Shown here in pieces: positions 1-5,652 of a DNA stretch of 11,679 nucleotides. The notes below the pieces were generated by a model. That model saw nothing but the letters and a program-made list of their open reading frames with translations, made no database searches and was not told where the DNA came from. Location of the stretch: contig CAYTKT010000058.1 in assembly GCA_964438605.1 (NCBI GenBank), forward strand, positions 1 to 11,679. The letters are read 5' to 3'. Made by a program: the position numbers and the translations under genes. Source of the DNA: Alangreenwoodia sp964438605. GTDB taxonomy: Bacteria; Bacillota; Clostridia; Peptostreptococcales; Anaerovoracaceae. Each line of letters starts with the position of its first letter. Within the stretch, counting starts at the first letter, position 1.

Positions 1-27
1 TCCGCGCTATGCTCTGCATAGCGCGGA
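1..27 (-). terminator. Hairpin downstream of ilvN, probable terminator cut by window edge
   Basis: A perfect inverted repeat pairs positions 1-12 with 16-27 around a 3-nt loop, giving a GC-rich 12-bp stem. It lies 23 bp past the ilvN stop codon, where an operon terminator is expected. The U-tract for minus-strand transcripts would lie left of position 1 and cannot be seen. On the plus strand the stem is followed only by a loose T-rich stretch (positions 32-39), so it might also serve a convergent gene outside the window. Confidence 0.6.
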
Positions 28-50
28 CGGCCTTCTTTTAATAATAAAAT

Positions 51-539
51 TTAACCGATCGAACTGCTTCCCTTCTGCAGTGCAACAATCCCCGTGCGCG
101 CTACCTCCTGGATTCCATAAGGGCGCATCATTTCTTCAAATAAGTCGATATTCTCAGGCGACTCACTGATTTCAATTGTAATCGTTGTCGCTGAGATGTC
201 AGAAATTCTCGCGTGCATAATGTCTGCCAGCGTCTTGATCTCGCTGCGATTCTTCCCATTTGCCGATACTTTTATCATCGCCAGCTCTTTACCGATAATC
301 TCTGAATTCTCAAAGCGCCTGACCTTGATGACAGGAATCAGCTTATTCAGCTGCTTTTCCACCTGCTCTGCCGCATTATTCCCGCTGTCCACAATCATCG
401 TAATCCGCGAAATGCTCTTGTCCTCCGTCACGCCTACCGCGAGACTGTCAATATTAAATGCTCTCCTGGCAAACATCCCCGTAATCTTGTTCAGAACGCC
501 TGCCTGATTTTCCACTAAAACTGAAATTATCTGCTTCAT
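51..539 (-). CDS. ilvN: Acetolactate synthase small (regulatory) subunit
   Basis: This 162-residue protein is the regulatory subunit of acetolactate synthase (acetohydroxyacid synthase), which activates the catalytic subunit and confers feedback inhibition by valine. An N-terminal ACT domain (about residues 3-75) begins with the typical VLVENQAGVLNKI segment and FARRAFNIDSL; Asn11, Gly14 and Asn29, which line the valine site in E. coli IlvH, are all present. The C-terminal half (about 85-158) matches the second small-subunit domain, ending in a GIVAL segment. Length equals the usual 160-170 residues. The start has a ribosome binding site AAGGAG 7 nt upstream, which begins within the ilvB stop codon region, so the two genes are 12 bp apart and very probably co-transcribed and translationally linked. 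The intact valine-site residues suggest a valine-sensitive enzyme; that is inference. Confidence 0.96.
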   Translation of the reverse strand: MKQIISVLVENQAGVLNKITGMFARRAFNIDSLAVGVTEDKSISRITMIVDSGNNAAEQVEKQLNKLIPVIKVRRFENSEIIGKELAMIKVSANGKNRSEIKTLADIMHARISDISATTITIEISESPENIDLFEEMMRPYGIQEVARTGIVALQKGSSSIG

Positions 540-551
540 GACCGTCTCCTT

Positions 552-2180
552 TTACTGCAGCATCGTGCTCTCATCCGCATCAATAATACATTCCAGCAGG
601 AATGGCCCTTCATGCGAAAGCATCTGACCGACCGCGTCTTCTATTTCATCCTCCTCGCTGATACGCCTGTTCGCGACACCAAACGCATCTGCCAGTCTGC
701 AGAAGTCCGGCGTGTTCGGCATATAGACGGCATACGGCCCTTCCGAGTACGCCTTTTTCTGAATTTCGTTCACCATACCAAGCCTGCGGTTATTAAAAAG
801 AACAATTTTAATATCAATCTTATTCTCAACGGCAGTAGACAACTCATTCATCATCATCTGAAAACTGCCGTCCCCGCAGACGACGACAGTCTGCCTGTCT
901 CTGTCAGCGAACTTGACGCCGATGCCCGCCGGTAGGGAATAACCCATAGTCCCCAGGCCGCCGCTTGTTAAAAATCTCCCGTTTTTTACAGGAATATACT
1001 TTCCGGCCCAGATCTGATTCTGACCTACGTCGGCAACGACATACGCATCATCCTTCAACTGAGCGCCCAAAGCCTGCATGAAATTTCTCGGACCAATCGT
1101 TCCCTCACGTTTCGGCGAAATTTTGCCCGACTCGGCCTGCTCCCGCGCCTGCAGATCCGCAACCCACTCAGCGCTGTCTGCGCTGATGTCATACTGGAGT
1201 AATTTTTCCAGAATATTCCTAACATCACCGACAAGAGGAACCGTCGGCGTCATATTTTTTCCGATTTCAGCCGGGTCTATATCTATATGTATCGTTCTCG
1301 ATTTTTCTTCGACTCTGCCCGGCGCCGTAACTGCTCTGTCTCCGACTCTCGCCCCGACGATAATCAGAAGATCTGTATTATAAAGGGCGTAATTGGCGGT
1401 TTCATGGCCAAACTGACCAATCATTCCCATATTCATCGGATCGCCCGTCTTAACGCAGCCGCGCCCCATCATCGTCGTAACGACAGGAATATTGCCTTTT
1501 TCGCTGAGTTCCTTTATGAGATCACCCGCACCGGAGCTGAAAATTCCGCCGCCTGCGCAGATCAGCGGCCGCTTCGCGCTTTTAATCTCAGCCGCAACTT
1601 TTTTAATCTGCTTCATATTTCCGGAAATGCTCGGCTTATAGCCGCGAATATTCACTTCGCCGGGATCTTTATACTCAAACATCTGATTTTGAATGTCACT
1701 TGGAACATCGATCAGCACCGGTCCCGGCCTGCCGGTAGACGCGATATGGAACGCTTCTCTCATAATCCGTGGAATTTCCGCCGCATCCTGAACCAGATAG
1801 CTGTGCTTTACGAAAGGAGCGCACGCTCCGGTAATATCGACCTCCTGAAATACGTCTCTGCCGAGCTGTGCCGTCGGCACCTGGCCGGTAATAGCGACGA
1901 TAGGAATGCTGTCCATATAAGCCGTAGCGATGCCCGTAATCAGATTCGTTGCTCCCGGTCCGGAAGTGACGACACACACACCCACGCGGCCTGACTGACG
2001 CGCGAACCCCGACGCCATATGGCCGGCATTCTGCTCCTGTCTGACTAAAATATGCTGTATTGAGCCGTCTTTGGCCAGCTCATCGTAAAAAGGGCAGATC
2101 GTAGCGCCCGGATACCCGAACATAATCTTAACGCCCTGTTCTTTCAGGCCTTCTACCATAGCCTTAGCGCCTGTCATCAT
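552..2180 (-). CDS. ilvB: Acetolactate synthase large (catalytic) subunit
   Basis: This 542-residue thiamine-diphosphate enzyme condenses two pyruvates to 2-acetolactate, or pyruvate with 2-ketobutyrate, as the first common step of valine, leucine and isoleucine synthesis. It shows the three expected domains: the N-terminal pyrimidine-binding domain with GYPGATICPFYDEL and the catalytic Glu49 in VRQEQNAGHMASG; a central FAD-type domain (about 190-330) with the GGGIFSSGA and GARVGDR segments; and a C-terminal diphosphate-binding domain with GDGS (436-439) running to NN (463-464). The start has GAGGAG 8 nt upstream; a second Met directly follows but is spaced less well. The residue matching the conserved herbicide-binding Trp of plant and E. 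coli enzymes appears to be Ile473. IlvN follows 12 bp downstream. A catabolic AlsS-type enzyme is less likely because a regulatory subunit is encoded next to it. Confidence 0.96.
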   Translation of the reverse strand: MMTGAKAMVEGLKEQGVKIMFGYPGATICPFYDELAKDGSIQHILVRQEQNAGHMASGFARQSGRVGVCVVTSGPGATNLITGIATAYMDSIPIVAITGQVPTAQLGRDVFQEVDITGACAPFVKHSYLVQDAAEIPRIMREAFHIASTGRPGPVLIDVPSDIQNQMFEYKDPGEVNIRGYKPSISGNMKQIKKVAAEIKSAKRPLICAGGGIFSSGAGDLIKELSEKGNIPVVTTMMGRGCVKTGDPMNMGMIGQFGHETANYALYNTDLLIIVGARVGDRAVTAPGRVEEKSRTIHIDIDPAEIGKNMTPTVPLVGDVRNILEKLLQYDISADSAEWVADLQAREQAESGKISPKREGTIGPRNFMQALGAQLKDDAYVVADVGQNQIWAGKYIPVKNGRFLTSGGLGTMGYSLPAGIGVKFADRDRQTVVVCGDGSFQMMMNELSTAVENKIDIKIVLFNNRRLGMVNEIQKKAYSEGPYAVYMPNTPDFCRLADAFGVANRRISEEDEIEDAVGQMLSHEGPFLLECIIDADESTMLQ

Positions 2181-2259
2181 TTGTAAATCTCCTCACTTAT
2201 CCTCGTAATTTTCCTCACTGACGGCCCGCCTTCAAGCGTCTTTCGTTTGATTCCGGCAC

Positions 2260-2305
2260 AAAAAAATGGCTCCGGCCACGTTTGATACCACTCATAAACA
2301 CGGCC
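2260..2305 (-). promoter_or_regulatory. Attenuator-like RNA element upstream of ilvB
   Basis: Read on the minus strand, the spacer between hisE and ilvB can form a 10-bp stem, GGCCGUGUUU (2305-2296) with AAACGUGGCC (2283-2274), using two G-U wobbles. The pairing breaks on the plus strand, so it suggests minus-strand RNA. The 3' arm overlaps a second short hairpin, UGGC-CGGA-GCCA (2278-2267), followed at once by seven U (2266-2260). The two structures exclude each other, as in an antiterminator/terminator pair. No T-box, no leucine/isoleucine/valine-rich leader peptide and no known riboswitch core is visible. The terminator stem is only 4 bp plus a possible wobble, so this is tentative. Confidence 0.3.
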
Positions 2306-2388
2306 ACTCTCATTCGCACGGCGTACAGCCGCCGCACTGTCAACATTCAGAGCCGCGATGCCGCCGCACCATAAAACCGGCCCGCCGC

Positions 2389-2727
2389 TTAATACTCTGT
2401 GACCCTTTCCGGCTTATCGCTCAGTTTGAGATTGCCCTTCTTCAACTCGCGCTTTTCCAGTTCGCTGAAAATATCATCCCACGACACCCCGGTGACTGCC
2501 ATCAGCACCATAAGATGATAAATCAAATCGGCCATCTCATAAATAATTTCACCGCGATCCTGATTTTTTGCCGCAATAATCGTCTCTGTAGCCTCTTCGC
2601 CCACTTTTTTTAAAATTTTATCAAGTCCCTTGTCAAAGAGATAATTTGTATACGATCCGACCTGAGGATTCTGTTTTCTGTCTTCGATCACCTCAGAAAC
2701 CTGATATAAAACTTCCTGACTCGCCAT
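2389..2727 (-). CDS. hisE: Phosphoribosyl-ATP pyrophosphatase
   Basis: This 112-residue all-alpha MazG-like enzyme hydrolyses phosphoribosyl-ATP to phosphoribosyl-AMP and pyrophosphate, the second step of histidine synthesis. The metal-binding EExxE...ExxD pattern is present as GEEATE (Glu44, Glu45, Glu48) and YEMADLIYH (Glu64, Asp67), with the family's DKGLDKILKKVGEEATE and NLKLSDKPERV-type surroundings. Length fits a stand-alone HisE; it is not fused to HisI. GGAGG lies 9 nt before the start. It has its own sigma-A promoter (2763-2791) immediately past thiC, and no other his gene is in view, so it is an orphan relative to the histidine operon. It may be co-transcribed with ilvBN across the 208-bp spacer downstream. 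Confidence 0.96.
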   Translation of the reverse strand: MASQEVLYQVSEVIEDRKQNPQVGSYTNYLFDKGLDKILKKVGEEATETIIAAKNQDRGEIIYEMADLIYHLMVLMAVTGVSWDDIFSELEKRELKKGNLKLSDKPERVTEY

Positions 2728-2762
2728 AAAAACTTTCCTCCATCTATTTAAGATTATCTATT

Positions 2763-2791
2763 ATTGTAACGCTTTTTACAAAGCGATTCAA
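2763..2791 (-). promoter_or_regulatory. Sigma-A promoter for hisE with an inverted repeat in its spacer
   Basis: On the minus strand TTGAAT (2791-2786) and TACAAT (2768-2763) are separated by exactly 17 bp, each matching consensus at 4-5 of 6 positions. The predicted start is near 2756, about 28 nt before the hisE start codon. The spacer holds a perfect inverted repeat, CGCTTT-GTAA-AAAGCG (2785-2770), placed where a repressor would compete with polymerase. It is not an obvious terminator for thiC, because no U-tract follows. Confidence 0.6.
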
Positions 2792-2801
2792 CAGCAAGAA
2801 A

Positions 2802-4109
2802 TTATTTATTCAGTGTAACAGCTTTTCCCTCAAGAATCCTGTTCGTCGTTCTCATTGCACACATTTTGCCGCACATCGTACAGCTGTGTTCATCTGAAGG
2901 CGGCGCGCTTTCAAAATACTCGCGCGCTTTTTTCCCATCAAGAGCTAGTGAAAACATTTTCTCCCAATCAAGACGCCGCCGCGCATCACTCATCCTATTG
3001 TCACGGTCCCGCGCTCCGGATATTCCCTTGGCGATGTCTCCGGCATGAGCCGCAATCTTTGACGCGACAATCCCTTCCTTCACGTCGTTGAGATCCGGCA
3101 GACGCAGATGCTCCGCGGGCGTCACATAGCACAGAAAATCTGCTCCGAAAGCCGCTGCGACAGCTCCGCCGATCGCCGATGTAATATGATCATAGCCCGG
3201 CGCGATGTCAGTAACGAGCGGACCGAGCACGTAAAACGGCGCACCGTGGCAAATGCGCTTCTCCAGCATCATGTTAGCCGGAATTTCGTTAAGCGCCATG
3301 TGGCCCGGCCCTTCCACCATCACCTGAACATCCTTTTCCCAGGCGCGCTTCGTCAGATTGCCGATCTCAATCAGTTCACTCACCTGAGCCGCGTCGGTCG
3401 CGTCGTCGATGCATCCCGGCCGCAGCGCGTCGCCGATACTGATCGTCACATCGTATTCCCGCAGAATTTCAAGAACATCGTCATAATATTCAAAAAACGG
3501 GTTTTCATTTCCCGTCATTTCCATCCATGCAAACAGCAGCGAGCCTCCGCGTGAAACGATATTTGTCAGACGCCCTTCGCGCTTAAACGCCTCAATCGCC
3601 CTGCGGTTGATCCCTGCGTGAATCGTCATAAAATCGACGCCTTCCTCGGCGTGCGCCCTGACAACGTCAAGAAACTCCGCCGCTGTGATGTCAGCCAGTT
3701 CCTTTTCGAGATAACCCACCGCGTCGTACATCGGCACAGTCCCGATCATAGCCGGCGAAAAATTGATGAGTTCCTGCCGGAAATCATGTGTTTTTCCATA
3801 ATTGGAAAGATCCATAATCGACTCCGCGCCGTATTCCACCGACAGTTTCACCTTTTCCATTTCCGCATTGTAATTAACACAGTCTCCCGAAATGCCGAGA
3901 TTTACGTTAATCTTCGTGCGAAGCCCCCGGCCGATGCCCTCCGGGCTGATCGATCTGTGATTCACGTTACAAGGAATCACAATTGTTCCTTCTGCAATCC
4001 GCTGACGCAGAACATCTTCTGCGATTCCTTCCTTTTCTGCCACGGTCCGCATTTCGGGAGTTACAATTCCCTTTCTCGCCGCCTCCATCTGCGTCTTATA
4101 TTCTCTCAT
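2802..4109 (-). CDS. thiC: Phosphomethylpyrimidine synthase ThiC (radical SAM)
   Basis: ThiC converts 5-aminoimidazole ribotide to 4-amino-5-hydroxymethyl-2-methylpyrimidine phosphate, the pyrimidine half of thiamine, using a [4Fe-4S] cluster and S-adenosylmethionine. The 435-residue protein is the short form lacking the extra N-terminal domain of the roughly 600-residue enterobacterial type. Typical segments are IPCNVNH, GIGRGLRTKINVNLG, VDFMTIHAGI, SRGGSLLFAWM, GDALRPGCIDDATD and MVEGPGHMALNEI. The C-terminal cluster ligands are Cys410, Cys413 and Cys417 in CTMCGKMC, a CX2CX3C spacing one residue tighter than in the long forms. I chose the ATG at 4109 because GAAGGAG lies about 8 nt upstream and MREYKTQMEAARKG matches the family's N-terminus; an in-frame ATG at 4226 would add 39 residues unlike ThiC that lie in the structured leader. 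The neighbours are not thiamine genes. Confidence 0.96.
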   Translation of the reverse strand: MREYKTQMEAARKGIVTPEMRTVAEKEGIAEDVLRQRIAEGTIVIPCNVNHRSISPEGIGRGLRTKINVNLGISGDCVNYNAEMEKVKLSVEYGAESIMDLSNYGKTHDFRQELINFSPAMIGTVPMYDAVGYLEKELADITAAEFLDVVRAHAEEGVDFMTIHAGINRRAIEAFKREGRLTNIVSRGGSLLFAWMEMTGNENPFFEYYDDVLEILREYDVTISIGDALRPGCIDDATDAAQVSELIEIGNLTKRAWEKDVQVMVEGPGHMALNEIPANMMLEKRICHGAPFYVLGPLVTDIAPGYDHITSAIGGAVAAAFGADFLCYVTPAEHLRLPDLNDVKEGIVASKIAAHAGDIAKGISGARDRDNRMSDARRRLDWEKMFSLALDGKKAREYFESAPPSDEHSCTMCGKMCAMRTTNRILEGKAVTLNK

Positions 4110-4148
4110 ACGCGCTCCTTCTCTCTGTTTACCTACACATTTCCGCAC

Positions 4149-4212
4149 AAAAAACATTAAGTTTAAGCCATCCGGCCACCAGCTGTGAACGCCCCCTTGT
4201 TTCAAACTAATG
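4149..4212 (-). promoter_or_regulatory. Terminator-like hairpin in the thiC leader
   Basis: About 40 nt before the thiC start, minus-strand RNA CAUUAGUUUGA (4212-4202) can pair over 11 bp, with one bulged U, to UUAAACUUAAUG (4166-4155). Six U follow directly (4154-4149). The stem encloses a 35-nt GC-rich segment that contains a small GCC-GGAU-GGC hairpin. A stem followed by a U-tract between promoter and gene is the usual form of an attenuator. I could not find the TPP-riboswitch core (CUGAGA, or CCUGAUCUGGAUAAU) anywhere in the leader, so the ligand or factor is unknown. Confidence 0.4.
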
Positions 4213-4414
4213 ACTCTCCGCTTCATCGGTTTTGTATAGCCTGCTGCTATTCAGGCGTTGATTCGGACAGTCTCTGACTGCTCATATCTATTTCTTTTAT
4301 TTCTTTTACGCTATTTGCCGTAACCTATCCGCTAATATCTTCTTCGCAGTATTCACCTCTCTGTCATGTGTCACTCCGCAAACCGATTTATTCATCACTA
4401 ATCTAAAAAGATTA
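4213..4414 (-). other. thiC upstream leader region with alternative small hairpins
   Basis: This stretch has no gene. On the minus strand it holds CAGUC-AGA-GACUG (4280-4268) and a segment with two mutually exclusive stems: GCCUG with CAGGC (4256-4252 with 4243-4239), and AUAGC with GCUAU (4250-4246 with 4240-4236). Switching stems upstream of a terminator-like hairpin would fit a riboswitch or protein-controlled leader. I see no convincing promoter and no match to THI-box, T-box, cobalamin, glycine or SAM aptamer cores. Folding was done by eye only. Confidence 0.3.
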
Positions 4415-4442
4415 AAAACAGAAATCAGCAAATTTCTGTTTT
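4415..4442. terminator. A/U-flanked 11-bp hairpin between tpiA and thiC
   Basis: Positions 4415-4425 (AAAACAGAAAT) pair perfectly with 4432-4442 (ATTTCTGTTTT) around a 6-nt loop. The minus-strand transcript ends the stem in a run of five U and the plus-strand one in U-rich sequence, so it could terminate either strand. It lies 230 bp past the tpiA stop, behind the stronger tpiA terminator, and may insulate the thiC transcription unit. Confidence 0.5.
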
Positions 4443-4462
4443 ATTTATAAAAATAAACAAAA

Positions 4463-4482
4463 TTAAACAGTATATTGTTCAA
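4463..4482. promoter_or_regulatory. Imperfect palindrome, possible operator
   Basis: TTAAACA (4463-4469) and TGTTCAA (4476-4482) form 7-bp arms with one mismatch and a 6-bp spacer, in a strongly AT-rich tract between the two terminator-type hairpins. The size fits a dimeric repressor site, but no nearby promoter can be assigned with confidence. A lone TATAAT (4512-4517) on the plus strand lacks a good -35 box and a following gene. Confidence 0.2.
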
Positions 4483-4590
4483 TATTGCTCATAATGTCCG
4501 ATGAACAAACTATAATGATTGCTTCACTCTGCAAAATTTGCGTTTTATTCATCTTATTCACCGGCAATAAGAAAAAGATAAGGATAGGAC

Positions 4591-4632
4591 AAAAATGCGC
4601 AGTTCCTTCCCGCAGCCGGGAAGGAACTGCGC
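4591..4632 (-). terminator. Strong intrinsic terminator of the pgk-tpiA transcript
   Basis: A perfect 16-bp GC-rich stem (4617-4632 with 4597-4612) with a 4-nt loop is followed on the minus strand by one A and five U (4596-4591). It lies 25 bp past the tpiA stop codon. It marks the end of the glycolytic unit, so thiC is not part of it. Confidence 0.9.
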
Positions 4633-4657
4633 CCTGCAACGCACGCCCGTCTGCCTG

Positions 4658-5461
4658 TCAGTTCAGTTCCGTTTCCAGAATCTTGCCGACGCGCATCGGA
4701 TCAAAATTGACGATCTTTGCGAACTCCTTCGCATCAAGGCTGGCGCCGCCCACCAGTGCGCCGTCGATATCGCTCATGGCCATGAACTCCGCAATATTTG
4801 CCGGCTTCACGCTGCCGCCGTACTGAATAATTACCTGCTGCGCTGTGTCGTCGCCATATATTTCAGCCAAAACAGACCGGATATGAACCGCCATCTCGTT
4901 TGCCTGCTCCGCCGTCGCCGTGCGCCCCGTACCGATTGCCCAGACAGGCTCATAAGCGATAACCGTCTTTGCCGCGTCGCCTGCGTCAATACCCGCCAGA
5001 CTGCCCTTCAGCTGCGATCTGACAGCATCAAAATGAACGCCGGCTTCACGCTGCTTTCGCGATTCTCCGACACAGAGAATCGGTCTGATATTATGAGCAT
5101 GGGCCGCCGCCACCTTCTTCGCGCAGTCCTCATCCGTTTCACCAAAATACGTGCGCCGCTCGGAATGACCGATAATGACACATTCGATTCCCATATCGCC
5201 GAGCATCGCCGGAGAAATCTCGCCGGTATATGCACCGCTCTCCTCATAATACATATTCTGGGCGCCGACACTGATATTTCTCAGCACAAAAATGACCTTC
5301 AGCGCCGCCATATGAATATACGGTACACAAACGGCCACATCCACCTTCTTCAGATCGACATTCTCATTCTTTAAATACTCAACCAGCGCCTCGCCATACG
5401 CCACAGAATCCTCCACCAGCTTATTCATTTTCCAGTTCGCTGCGATAAACGGTTTTCTCAT
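4658..5461 (-). CDS. tpiA: Triosephosphate isomerase
   Basis: TpiA interconverts dihydroxyacetone phosphate and glyceraldehyde 3-phosphate in glycolysis. The TIM-barrel signature is complete: N-terminal KPFIAANWKMNK with the substrate-binding Asn9 and Lys11, IGHSERRTYFGE with the electrophile His99, AYEPVWAIGTG with the catalytic base Glu171 and the loop-6 region, and the phosphate-binding QYGGSV (213-218). It is 267 residues, slightly longer than the usual 250. Two ATGs are possible, at 5467 and 5461. I chose 5461 because AGGAG is 9 nt away, against only 3 nt for 5467, and because the family normally begins MRKP. Pgk lies upstream with a 191-bp spacer holding repeated AAATGGAAA motifs and a possible leader peptide whose stop overlaps this ribosome binding site. 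A strong terminator follows. Confidence 0.97.
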   Translation of the reverse strand: MRKPFIAANWKMNKLVEDSVAYGEALVEYLKNENVDLKKVDVAVCVPYIHMAALKVIFVLRNISVGAQNMYYEESGAYTGEISPAMLGDMGIECVIIGHSERRTYFGETDEDCAKKVAAAHAHNIRPILCVGESRKQREAGVHFDAVRSQLKGSLAGIDAGDAAKTVIAYEPVWAIGTGRTATAEQANEMAVHIRSVLAEIYGDDTAQQVIIQYGGSVKPANIAEFMAMSDIDGALVGGASLDAKEFAKIVNFDPMRVGKILETELN

Positions 5462-5580
5462 TTCCATTTTCTCCTATATCAAATCGCTGAAAATTTCCAT
5501 TTTCAAATCGATGGCCTTTTTATTTTTTAATTTTGAGACTTTCCATAGGCTTTCCATTTAAATTTCCTGTTTTTCCATTT
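5461..5580 (-). repeat. Four AAATGGAAA repeats in the pgk-tpiA spacer
   Basis: The minus strand has four exact copies of the 9-mer AAATGGAAA, at 5580-5572, 5559-5551, 5502-5494 and 5469-5461. Near copies lie at 5546-5540, around 5623-5614 and around 5652-5643. The last exact copy covers the tpiA start codon and the others lie in its leader. Each contains ANGGA, the core recognised by CsrA/RsmA-type translational regulators. AT-rich composition may explain part of the recurrence. Confidence 0.5.
5474..5557 (-). CDS. Possible 27-residue leader peptide upstream of tpiA
   Basis: A short minus-strand ORF starts with MESLWKVSKLKNKKAID and is Lys-rich with a hydrophobic end. AGGA lies 7 nt before its ATG. 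Its UAG stop overlaps the AGGAG ribosome binding site of tpiA, 12 nt before the tpiA ATG, an arrangement typical of translational coupling. Directly upstream and in the same frame is a 6-codon ORF (5578-5558) whose stop UAA is followed at once by this ATG. I recognise no family. The ATGs all sit within the AAATGGAAA repeats, so the ORF could be a by-product of the repeat. Confidence 0.25.
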   Translation of the reverse strand: MESLWKVSKLKNKKAIDLKMEIFSDLI

Positions 5581-5652
5581 TTAAGAAAACTCAGCTATTC
5601 TGAAAATATCAGGTTTACCATTTCCCTCGAAAAGACCCGTATCTTCCAATTT

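Noticed and set aside
2325..2341. A 17-bp sequence (ACAGCCGCCGCACTGTC) shared with positions 5765-5781 inside pgk
   Set aside because: In pgk it encodes the conserved GDSAAAV segment, and GCC/GCA-rich codons make such matches likely; no third copy or mobile-element boundary was seen.
2266..2613. Plus-strand frame with a His-rich start (HKHGHSHSHG), resembling a metal-binding protein
   Set aside because: It has no ribosome binding site and most of it is antisense to hisE; the His run arises from the structured hisE-ilvB spacer.
4202..4222. GGAGAGU-like string in the thiC leader, suggestive of a tetrahydrofolate or glycine riboswitch
   Set aside because: The closing helix and pseudoknot strings of those aptamers are not present downstream.
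4110..4226. N-terminal extension of thiC from the ATG at 4226
   Set aside because: The 39 extra residues do not look like ThiC, they overlap the leader hairpin, and a good ribosome binding site serves the ATG at 4109.
4494..4826. Plus-strand frame starting MSDEQTIMIASL with a hydrophobic stretch
   Set aside because: It reads through the tpiA terminator hairpin and then antisense to tpiA, with no ribosome binding site.
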